Positions 6,416 through 14,611 of a DNA stretch of 23,010 bases are shown here, in pieces. The DNA is taken from positions 1 to 23,010 of IMG/VR virus record IMGVR_UViG_3300009149_000300; one strand, 5' to 3'. The translations under genes and the position numbers were made by a program. The notes beneath the pieces are model-generated. The model saw only the letters and a list, made by a program, of their open reading frames with translations, made no database searches and was not told the DNA's origin. The stretch is from a virus. How positions within the stretch are numbered: the stretch's first letter is position 1; every line of letters begins with the position of its first letter.

Positions 6416-6978
6416 TGTTTAAGTTTTTATTGGCACTATTAGTGCTACCCATTTTTACATTTGGACAATATTTTCATCAAATTCCTGATTGCTATGGACA
6501 GAGAACGCCAGTACGCTATAGTATTGAAACTAAACCAGAACTAAATTATACATTTGAAGTAGTTGGAGGGCAAATACTAAATCAAAATGCAGGAGACCTA
6601 CTTGTTAATTGGCAAACTGACGGCCAAATAATTATTACGGCTAGCAATAACTTAGGATGCTCTACTCAATCTAATTTAATGATGCAATTGGTACCATGCG
6701 ATCAAACTTTAATATGGGTACCTAATTCATTTACACCTAATCGAGATGGTGTTAATGATAGATTTACACCAAAAGGAGTAAACCTTAAATATTACGAAAT
6801 GACTATTTATAACCGATGGGGACATCGATTATATTTTACACGAAATATAATGAAAGGTTGGAATGGTTATTACCATCATAGATTATGTCAAGCTGGTATT
6901 TATACATATAAAATTATGTACCAAGATCACCGTAACTATTATCACACTATAACAGGTAAGGTTGTCATTTTAAGGTAA
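6415..6978 (+). CDS. Secreted protein with T9SS type B sorting domain (gliding motility-type C-terminal domain)
   Basis: This 187-residue protein has three parts. A signal peptide (MFKFLLALLVLPIFTFG) is cut before Q18. A PKD-like domain follows (about 40-95: YTFEVVGGQILNQNAGDLLV, NWQTDGQIIITASN). The C-terminal domain (about 100-187) matches the gliding motility-associated, T9SS type B sorting domain: WVPNSFTPNRDGVNDRF (101-117), IYNRWGHRLYF (131-141), KGWNGYY, CQAGIYTYKIMYQD, and a final GKVVILR. In Bacteroidota this domain sends proteins across the outer membrane through the type IX secretion system. The whole protein looks complete. It overlaps the PKD gene before it (TAATG). A phage gene of this kind suggests a product placed on or released from the infected cell, for example to block receptors; the role is inference. 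Confidence 0.88.
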   Translation: MFKFLLALLVLPIFTFGQYFHQIPDCYGQRTPVRYSIETKPELNYTFEVVGGQILNQNAGDLLVNWQTDGQIIITASNNLGCSTQSNLMMQLVPCDQTLIWVPNSFTPNRDGVNDRFTPKGVNLKYYEMTIYNRWGHRLYFTRNIMKGWNGYYHHRLCQAGIYTYKIMYQDHRNYYHTITGKVVILR

Positions 6979-6998
6979 ACAAATTATAATAATCGCCA

Positions 6999-7016
6999 TA
7001 TAAAAACTAAACAAAG
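6999..7016 (+). promoter_or_regulatory. Conserved leader element upstream of uvsX
   Basis: CATATAAAAACTAAACAAA (6998-7016) lies 5 bases before the uvsX ATG and matches the element before the clamp gene at 17 of 19 bases. It is a possible promoter or leader for replication genes. Confidence 0.4.
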
Positions 7017-7021
7017 TTAAT

Positions 7022-7978
7022 ATGGCAAAAAAAGAATTTTCTTTCGCTGATCTTAATAAAGAGATGAGCAAAATCTCAGAGTACGGTGATACTTTAGATA
7101 AGTCTAGTATATCGTCGATAGATCACTACATACCTACTGGTAATTTTATGTTAAACGCATGCTTGACTGGAAGCTTATTTGGTGGATACCCAAATAATAG
7201 AGCAGTTGCATTGGCAGGACCTACTGGTACTGGTAAAACTTATCTTATTCTTAATGCAATTAAACAAGCACAGAAGCTAGGTTATAGTATTGTATTTTAT
7301 GATTCTGAAAATGCCGTAGATAAATCATTAGTTGAAAAATTTGGAATTGATCCTAAAACATTTAGGTATGAACCATGTAATACAGTACAAGAATATAGAA
7401 CATCAGTTACTACTTTAGTTGATACTCTTCTTGATCAAAAAAAGAAAGGCGTCGAATTACCTAAAATTATGATTGTGCTTGATTCTGCTGGAAACTTGGC
7501 TACTCAAAAAGAAATTGATGATGCAAGAACCGGTTCTGACAAATCAGATATGACAAGAGCCAAACTCCTTAAGTCCACATTTCGTATTTTAATGACCAAA
7601 CTAGGAATCTGTAAAATTCCATTATTATTTACAAATCATACTTACCAAACACAAGATCTATTTTCAAGACAAGTTGGTGGTGGCGGTTGTTTAACACCAG
7701 GTTCTTTAGTTTTAATGTCAGACAATTCATATAAAGAAATTGAACAAATTAAGGAAGGTGATTATGTCAAAACTTTAGTAGGTGACAAAGAAATAGAAGC
7801 AACTTGGGAATTTGAAAAACCAACATATAAAATAGAATTTGAAGATAGATCTATTTTAGGATGTTCAGAAGATCATCGATTTTTTATAGGCGAATCTAAT
7901 TCCAATCCATTAAATGATGATAATTGGGTATATGCCAGAGATTTAATAAATGGAGACAGTGTATCGATATATAATTAG
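7022..7978 (+). CDS. uvsX: UvsX recombinase N-terminal part fused to N-intein (split intein)
   Basis: Residues 1-222 are the N-terminal part of a T4 UvsX/RecA-type recombinase: Walker A GPTGTGKT (66-73), Walker B IMIVLDSAG (149-157), and FTNHTYQTQDLFSRQVGGGG leading up to the join. At Cys223 an intein begins: CLTPGSLVLMSDNSYKEIEQ (block A), a later GCSEDHRFF (block B, His), then it ends in YN and TAG after 96 residues. The C-terminal intein part and the rest of UvsX are encoded at 8974-9633. Protein trans-splicing would join VGGGG to TGPEYAAS, which restores the conserved GG-TGP stretch of UvsX and gives a 401-residue recombinase (T4 UvsX has 391). No hedgehog-type or LAGLIDADG domain is present in this half. 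Confidence 0.93.
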   Translation: MAKKEFSFADLNKEMSKISEYGDTLDKSSISSIDHYIPTGNFMLNACLTGSLFGGYPNNRAVALAGPTGTGKTYLILNAIKQAQKLGYSIVFYDSENAVDKSLVEKFGIDPKTFRYEPCNTVQEYRTSVTTLVDTLLDQKKKGVELPKIMIVLDSAGNLATQKEIDDARTGSDKSDMTRAKLLKSTFRILMTKLGICKIPLLFTNHTYQTQDLFSRQVGGGGCLTPGSLVLMSDNSYKEIEQIKEGDYVKTLVGDKEIEATWEFEKPTYKIEFEDRSILGCSEDHRFFIGESNSNPLNDDNWVYARDLINGDSVSIYN

Positions 7979-7999
7979 TGGCGGCGGGTAGCCACCGCC
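7978..7999 (+). other. GC-rich hairpin between N-intein stop and nuclease gene
   Basis: A 22-base GC-rich island with overlapping inverted repeats: GTGGC (7978-7982) with GCCAC (7991-7995), or GGCGG (7983-7987) with CCGCC (7995-7999). It begins on the last base of the N-intein stop codon. No U-run follows, so it is not a classical terminator. It could limit translation or transcription of the nuclease gene that starts 22 bases later. Confidence 0.45.
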
Positions 8000-8021
8000 T
8001 AGAATTAAAAATACACTAATT

Positions 8022-9026
8022 ATGAAACCTTCTTTTATTCCATATATAAATGCATCTGAAAATTATGAATCATTCAAAGAATTGATATTAAAACATTTTC
8101 CAAATTTTAATATAGATAATGAAATTTATTTATATGAATTATTTGATTCAATTTCTAATGTCAAAATAAAGGGAAAGGTTTCATTTATTAATGAATGTTC
8201 GATGTTTTTAAAAGAAAGGCGTAATGGTAAATCTGTCTCTAATATATCTAAAGATTATTGGATATCTATGGGATGGGATGATGCTTCTGCAATACAAAAA
8301 GTATCAGATCTACAGAGATCAAGATCTGTTTTAACAGTTGATTATTGGATAAAAAAAGGATTTTCTAAAGCAATTGCAACAATAAAGATTAAACAATATC
8401 AATCTAATAATTCAAAAAAAAGATATGCTAAATATTCAAGTGAAGAAATTTCTGAACAATCTGTGTGGTCTAAATCGTATTGGATTAATAAAGGATATTC
8501 TGAAGATGATGCACAGTATGAAGTCGATAAAAGAAATTACGGAAAGAGAGAATTTTGGACATCTAATGAAGAATATGAATATATTAGAAAATTAATAGGT
8601 AAAAAAACATCTAAGTTCATTAAAGAAAATCCGGAAAAATATAAATCTTTCTTCGGGTCTATTTCTAAAGAGGAAATTATTTTTTTTAACGAATTAATTA
8701 AACATAATGAAGAAATTAAACATAAGCAATTCATTATAAACATAAAAAAATCTAAAGATTTAGACCAAGGTATAATTAAATATGATGGATATTTAAAAAC
8801 AAATAAAGGTATTGTCTTGATAGAATATGATGGTTTATATTGGCATAATCAATCATATGATGAAATAAAGGATTCAGTAGCATTAGATATTAGAAATGAC
8901 ATAATTGGAATAATTAGAGTTTCGTGTGAAAAATTTAAAACTAACCAACAAAAATGTATAAAATATATAGAAAATGGAATTGAAAAAATTAAAAATAAAA
9001 AGTGTAACAGAATTAAAATCTACTAA
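8022..9026 (+). CDS. Free-standing Vsr-like (EDxHD-type) homing endonuclease
   Basis: This 334-residue protein lies between the two halves of the split uvsX. The N-terminal two thirds contain three copies of a YWI-x2-G(W/F/Y)-x4-A motif (about residues 79-90, 108-119, 153-164), probably DNA-binding modules. The C-terminal third looks like a Vsr-like nuclease: KYDGYL (253-258), IEYDGLYWHN (267-276; E268, D270, H275), then a KDSVALDIRNDIIGIIRVS stretch typical of the Vsr fold. The arrangement split intein / Vsr-like nuclease / split intein is the 'fractured gene' layout described from marine metagenomes. The enzyme presumably cuts intein-free uvsX and spreads the element. Its 3' end overlaps the start of the C-intein gene by 53 bases in another frame. 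Confidence 0.85.
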   Translation: MKPSFIPYINASENYESFKELILKHFPNFNIDNEIYLYELFDSISNVKIKGKVSFINECSMFLKERRNGKSVSNISKDYWISMGWDDASAIQKVSDLQRSRSVLTVDYWIKKGFSKAIATIKIKQYQSNNSKKRYAKYSSEEISEQSVWSKSYWINKGYSEDDAQYEVDKRNYGKREFWTSNEEYEYIRKLIGKKTSKFIKENPEKYKSFFGSISKEEIIFFNELIKHNEEIKHKQFIINIKKSKDLDQGIIKYDGYLKTNKGIVLIEYDGLYWHNQSYDEIKDSVALDIRNDIIGIIRVSCEKFKTNQQKCIKYIENGIEKIKNKKCNRIKIY

Positions 9027-9633
9027 GGTTCATGATTTAACTGTTGCTGATGCTCAACATTATATCACTGATAACGGTGTAATAAATCATAATACAGGAC
9101 CAGAATATGCAGCTTCGATTATCCTATTTTTAGCTAAGGCAAAATTAAAAGAAGGTGGTGATGGTAAAGAGCAAACAGGTATCGTAGTTACTGCTAAACC
9201 AAATAAAAATAGATTTGCTAAACCAAGACCTATTAAATTTCATATAAGCTTTAATAAAGGAATGAATCCATATGTAGGATTAGAAGAATTTATTGATTGG
9301 GATACTTGTGGTATTGAAAGAGGCCGATTCTTAGATCAAAAAAAGTATGATAAACTAAGTGATAGCGATAAATCTGAATGTAGACAGCACTGCTATACAG
9401 AAAATGATAAAGAAATAACTTTATACTTTCAACCTTCATCAACTGCACGTAAATTATGTGTAGCCCACTTAAATGATGTGGTAGATTTAAATCAGTTATT
9501 TACACCTCATGTTATTACTAGAGATGTATTAGAAAAATTAGAACCTACAATTAGTGCTGCTTATCAATATAGTGCAGAAGAAGCTAACACTGAAAATTTA
9601 ATGGAAGTATTTGACGATGCTGAAGAAGATTGA
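8974..9633 (+). CDS. uvsX: C-intein fused to UvsX recombinase C-terminal part
   Basis: The first 40 residues are the C-terminal intein part: MELKKLKIKSVTELKSTKVH, then DLTVADAQHYITDNGVINHN, a typical block F/G ending in His39-Asn40. Thr41 is the +1 nucleophile, followed by the C-terminal part of UvsX, 179 residues (TGPEYAASIILFLAKAKLKE and onward). The C-terminus is acidic (EVFDDAEED), as in T4 UvsX. After trans-splicing with the 7022 product this gives complete UvsX. The ATG at 8974 is chosen because it gives a C-intein of the expected size with a basic N-terminus; it lies inside the end of the nuclease gene. The final 23 bases overlap the next gene. Confidence 0.92.
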   Translation: MELKKLKIKSVTELKSTKVHDLTVADAQHYITDNGVINHNTGPEYAASIILFLAKAKLKEGGDGKEQTGIVVTAKPNKNRFAKPRPIKFHISFNKGMNPYVGLEEFIDWDTCGIERGRFLDQKKYDKLSDSDKSECRQHCYTENDKEITLYFQPSSTARKLCVAHLNDVVDLNQLFTPHVITRDVLEKLEPTISAAYQYSAEEANTENLMEVFDDAEED

Positions 9634-9913
9634 TCCTAATAAATTAAAAGTTAAATATGTACTAGGTAATTGGGCTAGTCTGTCCAATTATCCAGACATG
9701 GAAGATATACTTTATGAAGCAATCAGAGATTATTGTAGCAAAAGTAGTAATGAAATTAAATTTACTAACGTTGCATTAACTAAAAAATATAATATTGAAT
9801 TAGAACAAGCAACTGAGGTTATGCAATATATGGTAGATCGCAACCTTGCTAAAATTACGCATTCTACTAAATCCCATATTTCATACCAAATTATAAAAAA
9901 TCCGTACGCATGA
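9611..9913 (+). CDS. Hypothetical protein, possible winged-helix fold
   Basis: This 100-residue protein is not one I recognise. It is tucked between uvsX and the helicase gene, overlapping both (23 bases with uvsX, and ATGA with the helicase), so it is co-translated with the replication-recombination genes. The segment from about residue 48 to 95 (EIKFTNVALTKKYNIELEQA, TEVMQYMVDRNLAKI, HISYQIIKN) has the helix-helix-strand-strand look of a small winged-helix DNA-binding domain. A second in-frame ATG at 9617 is an equally plausible start. In T4 the small gene 40 lies between uvsX and 41, but I see no clear similarity and do not transfer that name. Confidence 0.6.
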   Translation: MTMLKKIDPNKLKVKYVLGNWASLSNYPDMEDILYEAIRDYCSKSSNEIKFTNVALTKKYNIELEQATEVMQYMVDRNLAKITHSTKSHISYQIIKNPYA

Positions 9914-11196
9914 ATGTTACAATAGAACACGAAAAAACTTTTTTTAATTATTATTTAGATGAACCTCAACTTTTAAAACAATTAAGTTCCGGATTTTTTT
10001 CTAATCCAGATATTGATCATGTTGCTAAAATTGCCAGAGACTTTTATAATAAGTTCGGTGAATCTCCGTCGTATGATCAAACATTAATGTTAATTAGTGA
10101 TGATCCTAATAATATTTCACCTGAAATTGTTGAATCTATTTATTCAGCAGATTATAAAAAGTATGAAAAAGATTGGGTAAAGCGAACAGCTGAAGCATGG
10201 ATACAATGGAGACACTTTAATAAACAATTAATACGTACTATTGAATTTGTAAAAACCCAAAATGTTAGTCCTGAAAATGTAGAAGATGTTGTACAGCGAG
10301 CATCTAATATGATTTCTACTGAAGGCATGCTTAGTTTTGATGTTAATGTTGGTTTGGACTTCTTTGAACCTGAACATCATATTCAAAGAAAAACAAAAAA
10401 AATAGAGACAGGCTGGACTTTTGTAGATCGTGTATCAGGCGGTGGGTACGATCCTAAATCATTAGTAATATATGCAGGTGAACAGAATATTGGAAAATCT
10501 ATATGGTTAGCTAATGACGCGGCTAATCTAGTTAGAATGGGACATAATGTAGTTTTTATTACAGCTGAAATGGCTGGGCAAAAAGTACTTAAGCGAATAG
10601 GTTCAAACCTGTTAAGTATATCTATGTCTCAATATGATGAAAAGTCAGCAAACCGCGACTTTATGAAAAGGCGATTAGAAAAGGTTTCTAGAGGCATAAT
10701 GCCACCGGGTAAACTTTTCGTAAAAGAGTTTCCAACTAGTCAAGCTACTGTTTTAGACATTGAAGCTTATTTAAAAATGCTGGAGGAATCACAAGATCAT
10801 AAAGTTAATGTAGTAGTTGTAGATTATATTAACATTTTGGCAAACTATCGTAATCCTAATACTGAAAATACCTATATGAAAATAAAGCAAATTGCTGAAG
10901 ACCTTAGGGCAATGGCAGTCAAACAAAACATGTTAGTAATTTCAGCAACACAAATTAATCGTGGAGCATGGGATGCTACTGAAGTAAAGATGGAAAACAT
11001 TGCAGAATCTACGGGTCTTGCACATACTGCGGATGTTATGTATGCACTGATACAGGATTCAATGATGCATGCAAATAAAGAGTATTGGTTAAAGGTATTA
11101 AAAATTAGAGATGGTGAAGGTAAGGGTACCCGATGTCGATTTGATATTGATTATGACCATATGAGACTTACTGAAACACAAGATATAACAAATTAA
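9910..11196 (+). CDS. 41: Replicative DNA helicase (DnaB family, T4 gp41-like)
   Basis: This 428-residue protein is a hexameric 5'-3' replicative helicase of the DnaB/gp41 family. The N-terminal 150 residues form the helical domain. The RecA-like motor follows: Walker A YAGEQNIGKS (188-197), FITAEMAGQKVLKRI with catalytic Glu220, Walker B VVVVDYINIL (301-310, D305), then the ISATQINRGAW motif and DVMYALIQD near the end. T4 gp41 has the same YAGxxxGKS, EMA and DY(I/L) signatures. The length is normal (T4 gp41 is 475). The start overlaps the previous stop (ATGA). It works with the polymerase, the clamp and UvsX at the phage replication fork. Confidence 0.92.
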   Translation: MNVTIEHEKTFFNYYLDEPQLLKQLSSGFFSNPDIDHVAKIARDFYNKFGESPSYDQTLMLISDDPNNISPEIVESIYSADYKKYEKDWVKRTAEAWIQWRHFNKQLIRTIEFVKTQNVSPENVEDVVQRASNMISTEGMLSFDVNVGLDFFEPEHHIQRKTKKIETGWTFVDRVSGGGYDPKSLVIYAGEQNIGKSIWLANDAANLVRMGHNVVFITAEMAGQKVLKRIGSNLLSISMSQYDEKSANRDFMKRRLEKVSRGIMPPGKLFVKEFPTSQATVLDIEAYLKMLEESQDHKVNVVVVDYINILANYRNPNTENTYMKIKQIAEDLRAMAVKQNMLVISATQINRGAWDATEVKMENIAESTGLAHTADVMYALIQDSMMHANKEYWLKVLKIRDGEGKGTRCRFDIDYDHMRLTETQDITN

Positions 11197-11199
11197 ATT

Positions 11200-11634
11200 A
11201 TGAAAGACGATAAAATATTTAACAATACATTTGGTCAACAGGATTTAAGTGAAAATCCAGTTAACTTTAAAATAGAATCTTCTTATGAAGATAAAATGGA
11301 TCCTGATGATAGAATTCATTATAATATGATGATGGATCGAATCGATGAAATTATTATAAATAGTGAATTTGATAAACTTAATAAAGTTACTGCTGATGGT
11401 ATCAATAAAAAATTAAATAAAATTCAAATTAATAGAGTATTTTTTTATATTATAGATCGAGTAGGCAACGACTATACTAAAATTGAAATTTTTGGAGCTC
11501 TTTCCGATTACTTTGACATATTTCCAAATAAATTTTATAATTCTCTTTCTAATAAGTATAAAGATGAATTGATGTTAGAGTTAGACAAAAAATATAATAT
11601 TAGAAAAAAACGAGGTATCGGTAAATTATTTTGA
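11200..11634 (+). CDS. Hypothetical protein in the replication operon
   Basis: This 144-residue acidic protein follows the helicase by three bases. I do not recognise it. The N-terminal 40 residues look disordered (NNTFGQQDLSENPVNFKIES); the rest is helical (NMMMDRIDEIIINSEFDKLN, INRVFFYIIDRVG, FGALSDYFDIFPNKFYNS) and ends in a basic KKYNIRKKRGIGKLF tail. The position between helicase and gp47 suggests a replication or recombination accessory role, but nothing in the sequence shows it. It has no signal peptide or membrane segment. Confidence 0.65.
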   Translation: MKDDKIFNNTFGQQDLSENPVNFKIESSYEDKMDPDDRIHYNMMMDRIDEIIINSEFDKLNKVTADGINKKLNKIQINRVFFYIIDRVGNDYTKIEIFGALSDYFDIFPNKFYNSLSNKYKDELMLELDKKYNIRKKRGIGKLF

Positions 11635-11644
11635 TGATGACTAA

Positions 11645-11866
11645 AACATATCAGATTTTTATATTCCAGTCAAAAAAGAAATCATAGAAATTAAATCTAA
11701 GTGGACTTATAACAAGAAGGGTTCTTGTTCTATATTGGAGAATAAAAATCTTGCAAAGCAAAACAGTGTAATTGCACATGGATATAATTTCAAATTTTTA
11801 ATTGAAAAGGATGAAATTTTCAAATATTTATCAAAAATAAAAAATGAAATCAAAACACACGACTAA
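11645..11866 (+). pseudogene. Remnant of a nuclease C-terminal domain
   Basis: Between the hypothetical gene and gp47, the frame from 11645 to TAA 11864-11866 reads ISDFYIPVKKEIIEIKSKW, TYNKKG, then NLAKQNSVIAHGYNFKFLIE. This is the end of a PD-(D/E)XK-like nuclease domain (DFY...EIK) of the kind found in phage homing or repair-type endonucleases, which often end EIKSxWTY...N...K...A...GYNFxFxI. It lacks a start codon and the N-terminal part, with TAA directly upstream, so it is a decayed fragment. Its end overlaps the gp47 start at 11844. It suggests a past mobile endonuclease insertion here. Confidence 0.6.
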
Positions 11867-12950
11867 AAGAATTTGGCTTTTGAGTGACACTCACTTAGGA
11901 TGCAGGTCAAATTCTGTACTTTGGTTGAACATAATTGAAGATTATTTCTTTAATTTTTTTATTCCCTTAGTTAAAGCAGAATATAAAGAAGGTGATATAT
12001 TATATCATCTCGGTGATGTATTTGATAATAGACAAAGTATAAATTTAGCAGCACAAGATTTAGGTATTAGGGTATTTGAAGAGCTTTCTAAGATTTTTCC
12101 AGACATACATGTCATTGTAGGTAACCATGATATTATGCGCAAAAATACAAATGATATTAGTTCTGTAGATTGCATTAAATATGTGCCAAATGTTACTGTA
12201 CATAAAGAACCTCATCTTATTAAATACAAAAATGCAAAATGTTTACTGATTCCCTGGAGAAGAAATGCAGAACATGAACGTGAAACTATTGAATCATATT
12301 CTGAAAATATTGATTATGTATTTTGTCATTCTGGAACACAGGGTGTTCAAACTAGTCCGAGTACTAGACATTTGCATGAAGGTGGCAATTCAGTTAATTT
12401 ATTTAAAAAGTTTAAACGCGTATATAGTGGCCACATACATTATAGACAAAACAAGAAAAATTTTGTATTAGTAGGTAATCCTTATCAAATGACTAGATCT
12501 GACAGAGGCAACCAAAAGGGCGTATATCTTTTAGATTTAGAAAGCGGCAAAGATACTTTTTTTGAAAACAATCATTCGCCAAAATTTATCAGATATTATA
12601 TTAATGATATTTTTAATATAAGAATGGAACAATTAGCCAAAGAGATTAAAGGTAATTTTGTTGATATTTACATTCCTAGTAAATTTTTATTAACATGTAG
12701 CATTAATCGATTTATGGATCAATTGGATGGCTTAGCATATAGATTAGAGCCTAAAATTTTTGATGAAGAATATGCTGCTCAATACGAGGACGGCGAAGTA
12801 ACAGACTTTAGCGGTGATATTGATTTAATCAAAATTTCAGAAGAATATGTAAATGCATTAGACTATGATGATGAACTTAAAAAAAGATTAATATCATCAA
12901 TTAAAAACTTATATAAAGAAGCAACTACAAGCAAGCATGAAGATTTTTAG
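11844..12950 (+). CDS. 47: Recombination nuclease subunit gp47 (Mre11/SbcD-like)
   Basis: This 368-residue protein has the metallophosphoesterase motifs of Mre11/SbcD: SDTHLG (14-19; D15, H17), HLGDVFDNR (55-63), VGNHD (92-96), HSGTQ (162-166) and SGHIHYR (195-201). These bind two metal ions at the nuclease centre. T4 gp47 is of similar size (339). Its partner gp46 follows with a 14-base overlap, so they are translationally coupled. The complex resects DNA ends to feed UvsX-dependent recombination and replication, and degrades host DNA. The gene ends with TAG (12948-12950), one of the few amber stops in the window, which shows that TAG is a normal stop here. It starts at ATG 11844, inside the end of the nuclease remnant. 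Confidence 0.93.
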   Translation: MKSKHTTKRIWLLSDTHLGCRSNSVLWLNIIEDYFFNFFIPLVKAEYKEGDILYHLGDVFDNRQSINLAAQDLGIRVFEELSKIFPDIHVIVGNHDIMRKNTNDISSVDCIKYVPNVTVHKEPHLIKYKNAKCLLIPWRRNAEHERETIESYSENIDYVFCHSGTQGVQTSPSTRHLHEGGNSVNLFKKFKRVYSGHIHYRQNKKNFVLVGNPYQMTRSDRGNQKGVYLLDLESGKDTFFENNHSPKFIRYYINDIFNIRMEQLAKEIKGNFVDIYIPSKFLLTCSINRFMDQLDGLAYRLEPKIFDEEYAAQYEDGEVTDFSGDIDLIKISEEYVNALDYDDELKKRLISSIKNLYKEATTSKHEDF

Positions 12951-14604
12951 TGTCGAATTTAAAAACTTTGCCAGTTATGGCAACAGATTACAGCGAATAG
13001 ATTTTGAAGAAAACAAAGGTGAATTATATCTTATATTAGGTAATAATGGAGCCGGCAAATCTAGTTTGGCTAGAGTAATTACTTATTTATGTTATGGTAA
13101 AGTAGAGGGATCTAATTTAACCGATTTGCCTAACAGAGTTAATAAAGAAATGTGGGGTAAAATAGTATTAGAAAGTAAAGGTAATCTTGTAGAAATAGAG
13201 CGAGGTATTAATCCTGGAATTTTTAATATTAAAATTAATGAAACTCCATATGATGTAGCAGGCAAACTAAATTTACAGGATTTTTTAGAAAGTGAAATTT
13301 TTGAGATTCCTTATCATGTTTTTAAAAATGTAGTTATTCTTTCTGTTAATGATTTCAAAAGTTTTATTACAATGTCTAACCGTGATAAAAAGGCTATTGT
13401 AGATCGTATTTTTGGATTTTCTATTATTAACGAAATGCGAGAAGTAATAAAACTAAAACGCAAAACCGTATTAGATGAAATTAGAACACTTGATGATGAA
13501 ATACGCACATTAACAGAATCTATTATATCAGTTGATGAAAAAATAAAAATAGTAGCAGAGTCTAAAAAAGAAAAAGATAAGACTCAAATAGAAAAACTAA
13601 AAAAAGAATTAAGCGATTTAAATACGTCAAAAAATAAGCTAAAAGATGCTAACACTAAATTAAAAGAACGAGTATATCAATTTGATCAAGAAAATAAACA
13701 AAATTCTACTAATAAAGTTCAATTAACATCTGATATTAATTCTACGAAAAAAGCTTTAAAGTTATATGAAAATCATGAATGTCCAATGTGTAATTCTACA
13801 TTAGATACTAAATTTCATAAAGAAATTAAATCAGAGCAAGAAAAAGTATTAATTACGTTAAATGAACAGTTAGATGAAATAAAAAAAGAATCTAGTCAAA
13901 TAGAAATTAATTTAACTAAATCAAGAGATCGTGCTAGGGAGGTTTCTATTAAATGTGGTCAATTAGATACACAAATGCAAAGCCTTAAGTCAGAATTGAT
14001 AAAAATAGCTAATGAAAAATCTACTGATGGCAATCATTTAAAGCAACTTGTTACTGATTTTAACCAGAAAAAAGGTGAAAAGGAAACAGGTAAACTTAAA
14101 ATTGATGGTGAAAATTATTATTTGACAGCATTAGAAGGTATATTAGGCGACGATGGAATTAAAAATTTAGCAATACGATCTATTTTACCATCATTTAATA
14201 ATAATATTATGATAATGAGTAAAGAAATGGGTATACCATTCGGTATTTTATTTGATGATAAATTTAATTGCATGCTTCACCATATAGGTGAGGAAATTAG
14301 TCCCAAATCATTATCTACTGGTGAAAAAAAGAAAGTAGATTTTGTTATTATTATGGCACTAATTAAAATGATTAAAAATAGATTTCCAGGACTTAATATT
14401 TTATTTTTAGATGAAATTTTTAGTTCAATAGATTCGGATGGAGTACATCATATTATTGATATACTACACAAAATTATTAAAGAGATTGGTATTAATACAT
14501 TTGTTATTAATCATACAGTATTACCCAGTGAATATTTTGATAAACGTATTGAAATTACAAAAGATGGAGGATTCAGTGAATTCTCTATAGAAACAATCGG
14601 ATAA
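12937..14604 (+). CDS. 46: Recombination nuclease subunit gp46 (Rad50/SbcC-like)
   Basis: This 555-residue SMC-like ATPase has Walker A LGNNGAGKS (34-42), a coiled coil from about 165 to 385 broken by a zinc-hook CPMC (282-285), the ABC signature SLSTGEKKK (458-466) and Walker B ILFLDEIFSSID (488-499). T4 gp46 is 560 residues. With gp47 it forms the end-processing nuclease; the zinc hooks of two complexes join to tether DNA. It starts inside gp47 (overlap 12937-12950) and the next gene begins 7 bases after its stop. No sign of damage. Confidence 0.93.
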   Translation: MKIFSVEFKNFASYGNRLQRIDFEENKGELYLILGNNGAGKSSLARVITYLCYGKVEGSNLTDLPNRVNKEMWGKIVLESKGNLVEIERGINPGIFNIKINETPYDVAGKLNLQDFLESEIFEIPYHVFKNVVILSVNDFKSFITMSNRDKKAIVDRIFGFSIINEMREVIKLKRKTVLDEIRTLDDEIRTLTESIISVDEKIKIVAESKKEKDKTQIEKLKKELSDLNTSKNKLKDANTKLKERVYQFDQENKQNSTNKVQLTSDINSTKKALKLYENHECPMCNSTLDTKFHKEIKSEQEKVLITLNEQLDEIKKESSQIEINLTKSRDRAREVSIKCGQLDTQMQSLKSELIKIANEKSTDGNHLKQLVTDFNQKKGEKETGKLKIDGENYYLTALEGILGDDGIKNLAIRSILPSFNNNIMIMSKEMGIPFGILFDDKFNCMLHHIGEEISPKSLSTGEKKKVDFVIIMALIKMIKNRFPGLNILFLDEIFSSIDSDGVHHIIDILHKIIKEIGINTFVINHTVLPSEYFDKRIEITKDGGFSEFSIETIG

Positions 14605-14611
14605 ATAGTTT

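Noticed and set aside
12265-12471. 68-codon plus-strand frame inside gp47
   Set aside because: It is an out-of-frame shadow within a well-supported Mre11-like gene, in the stretch between the GNHD and GHIH motifs.
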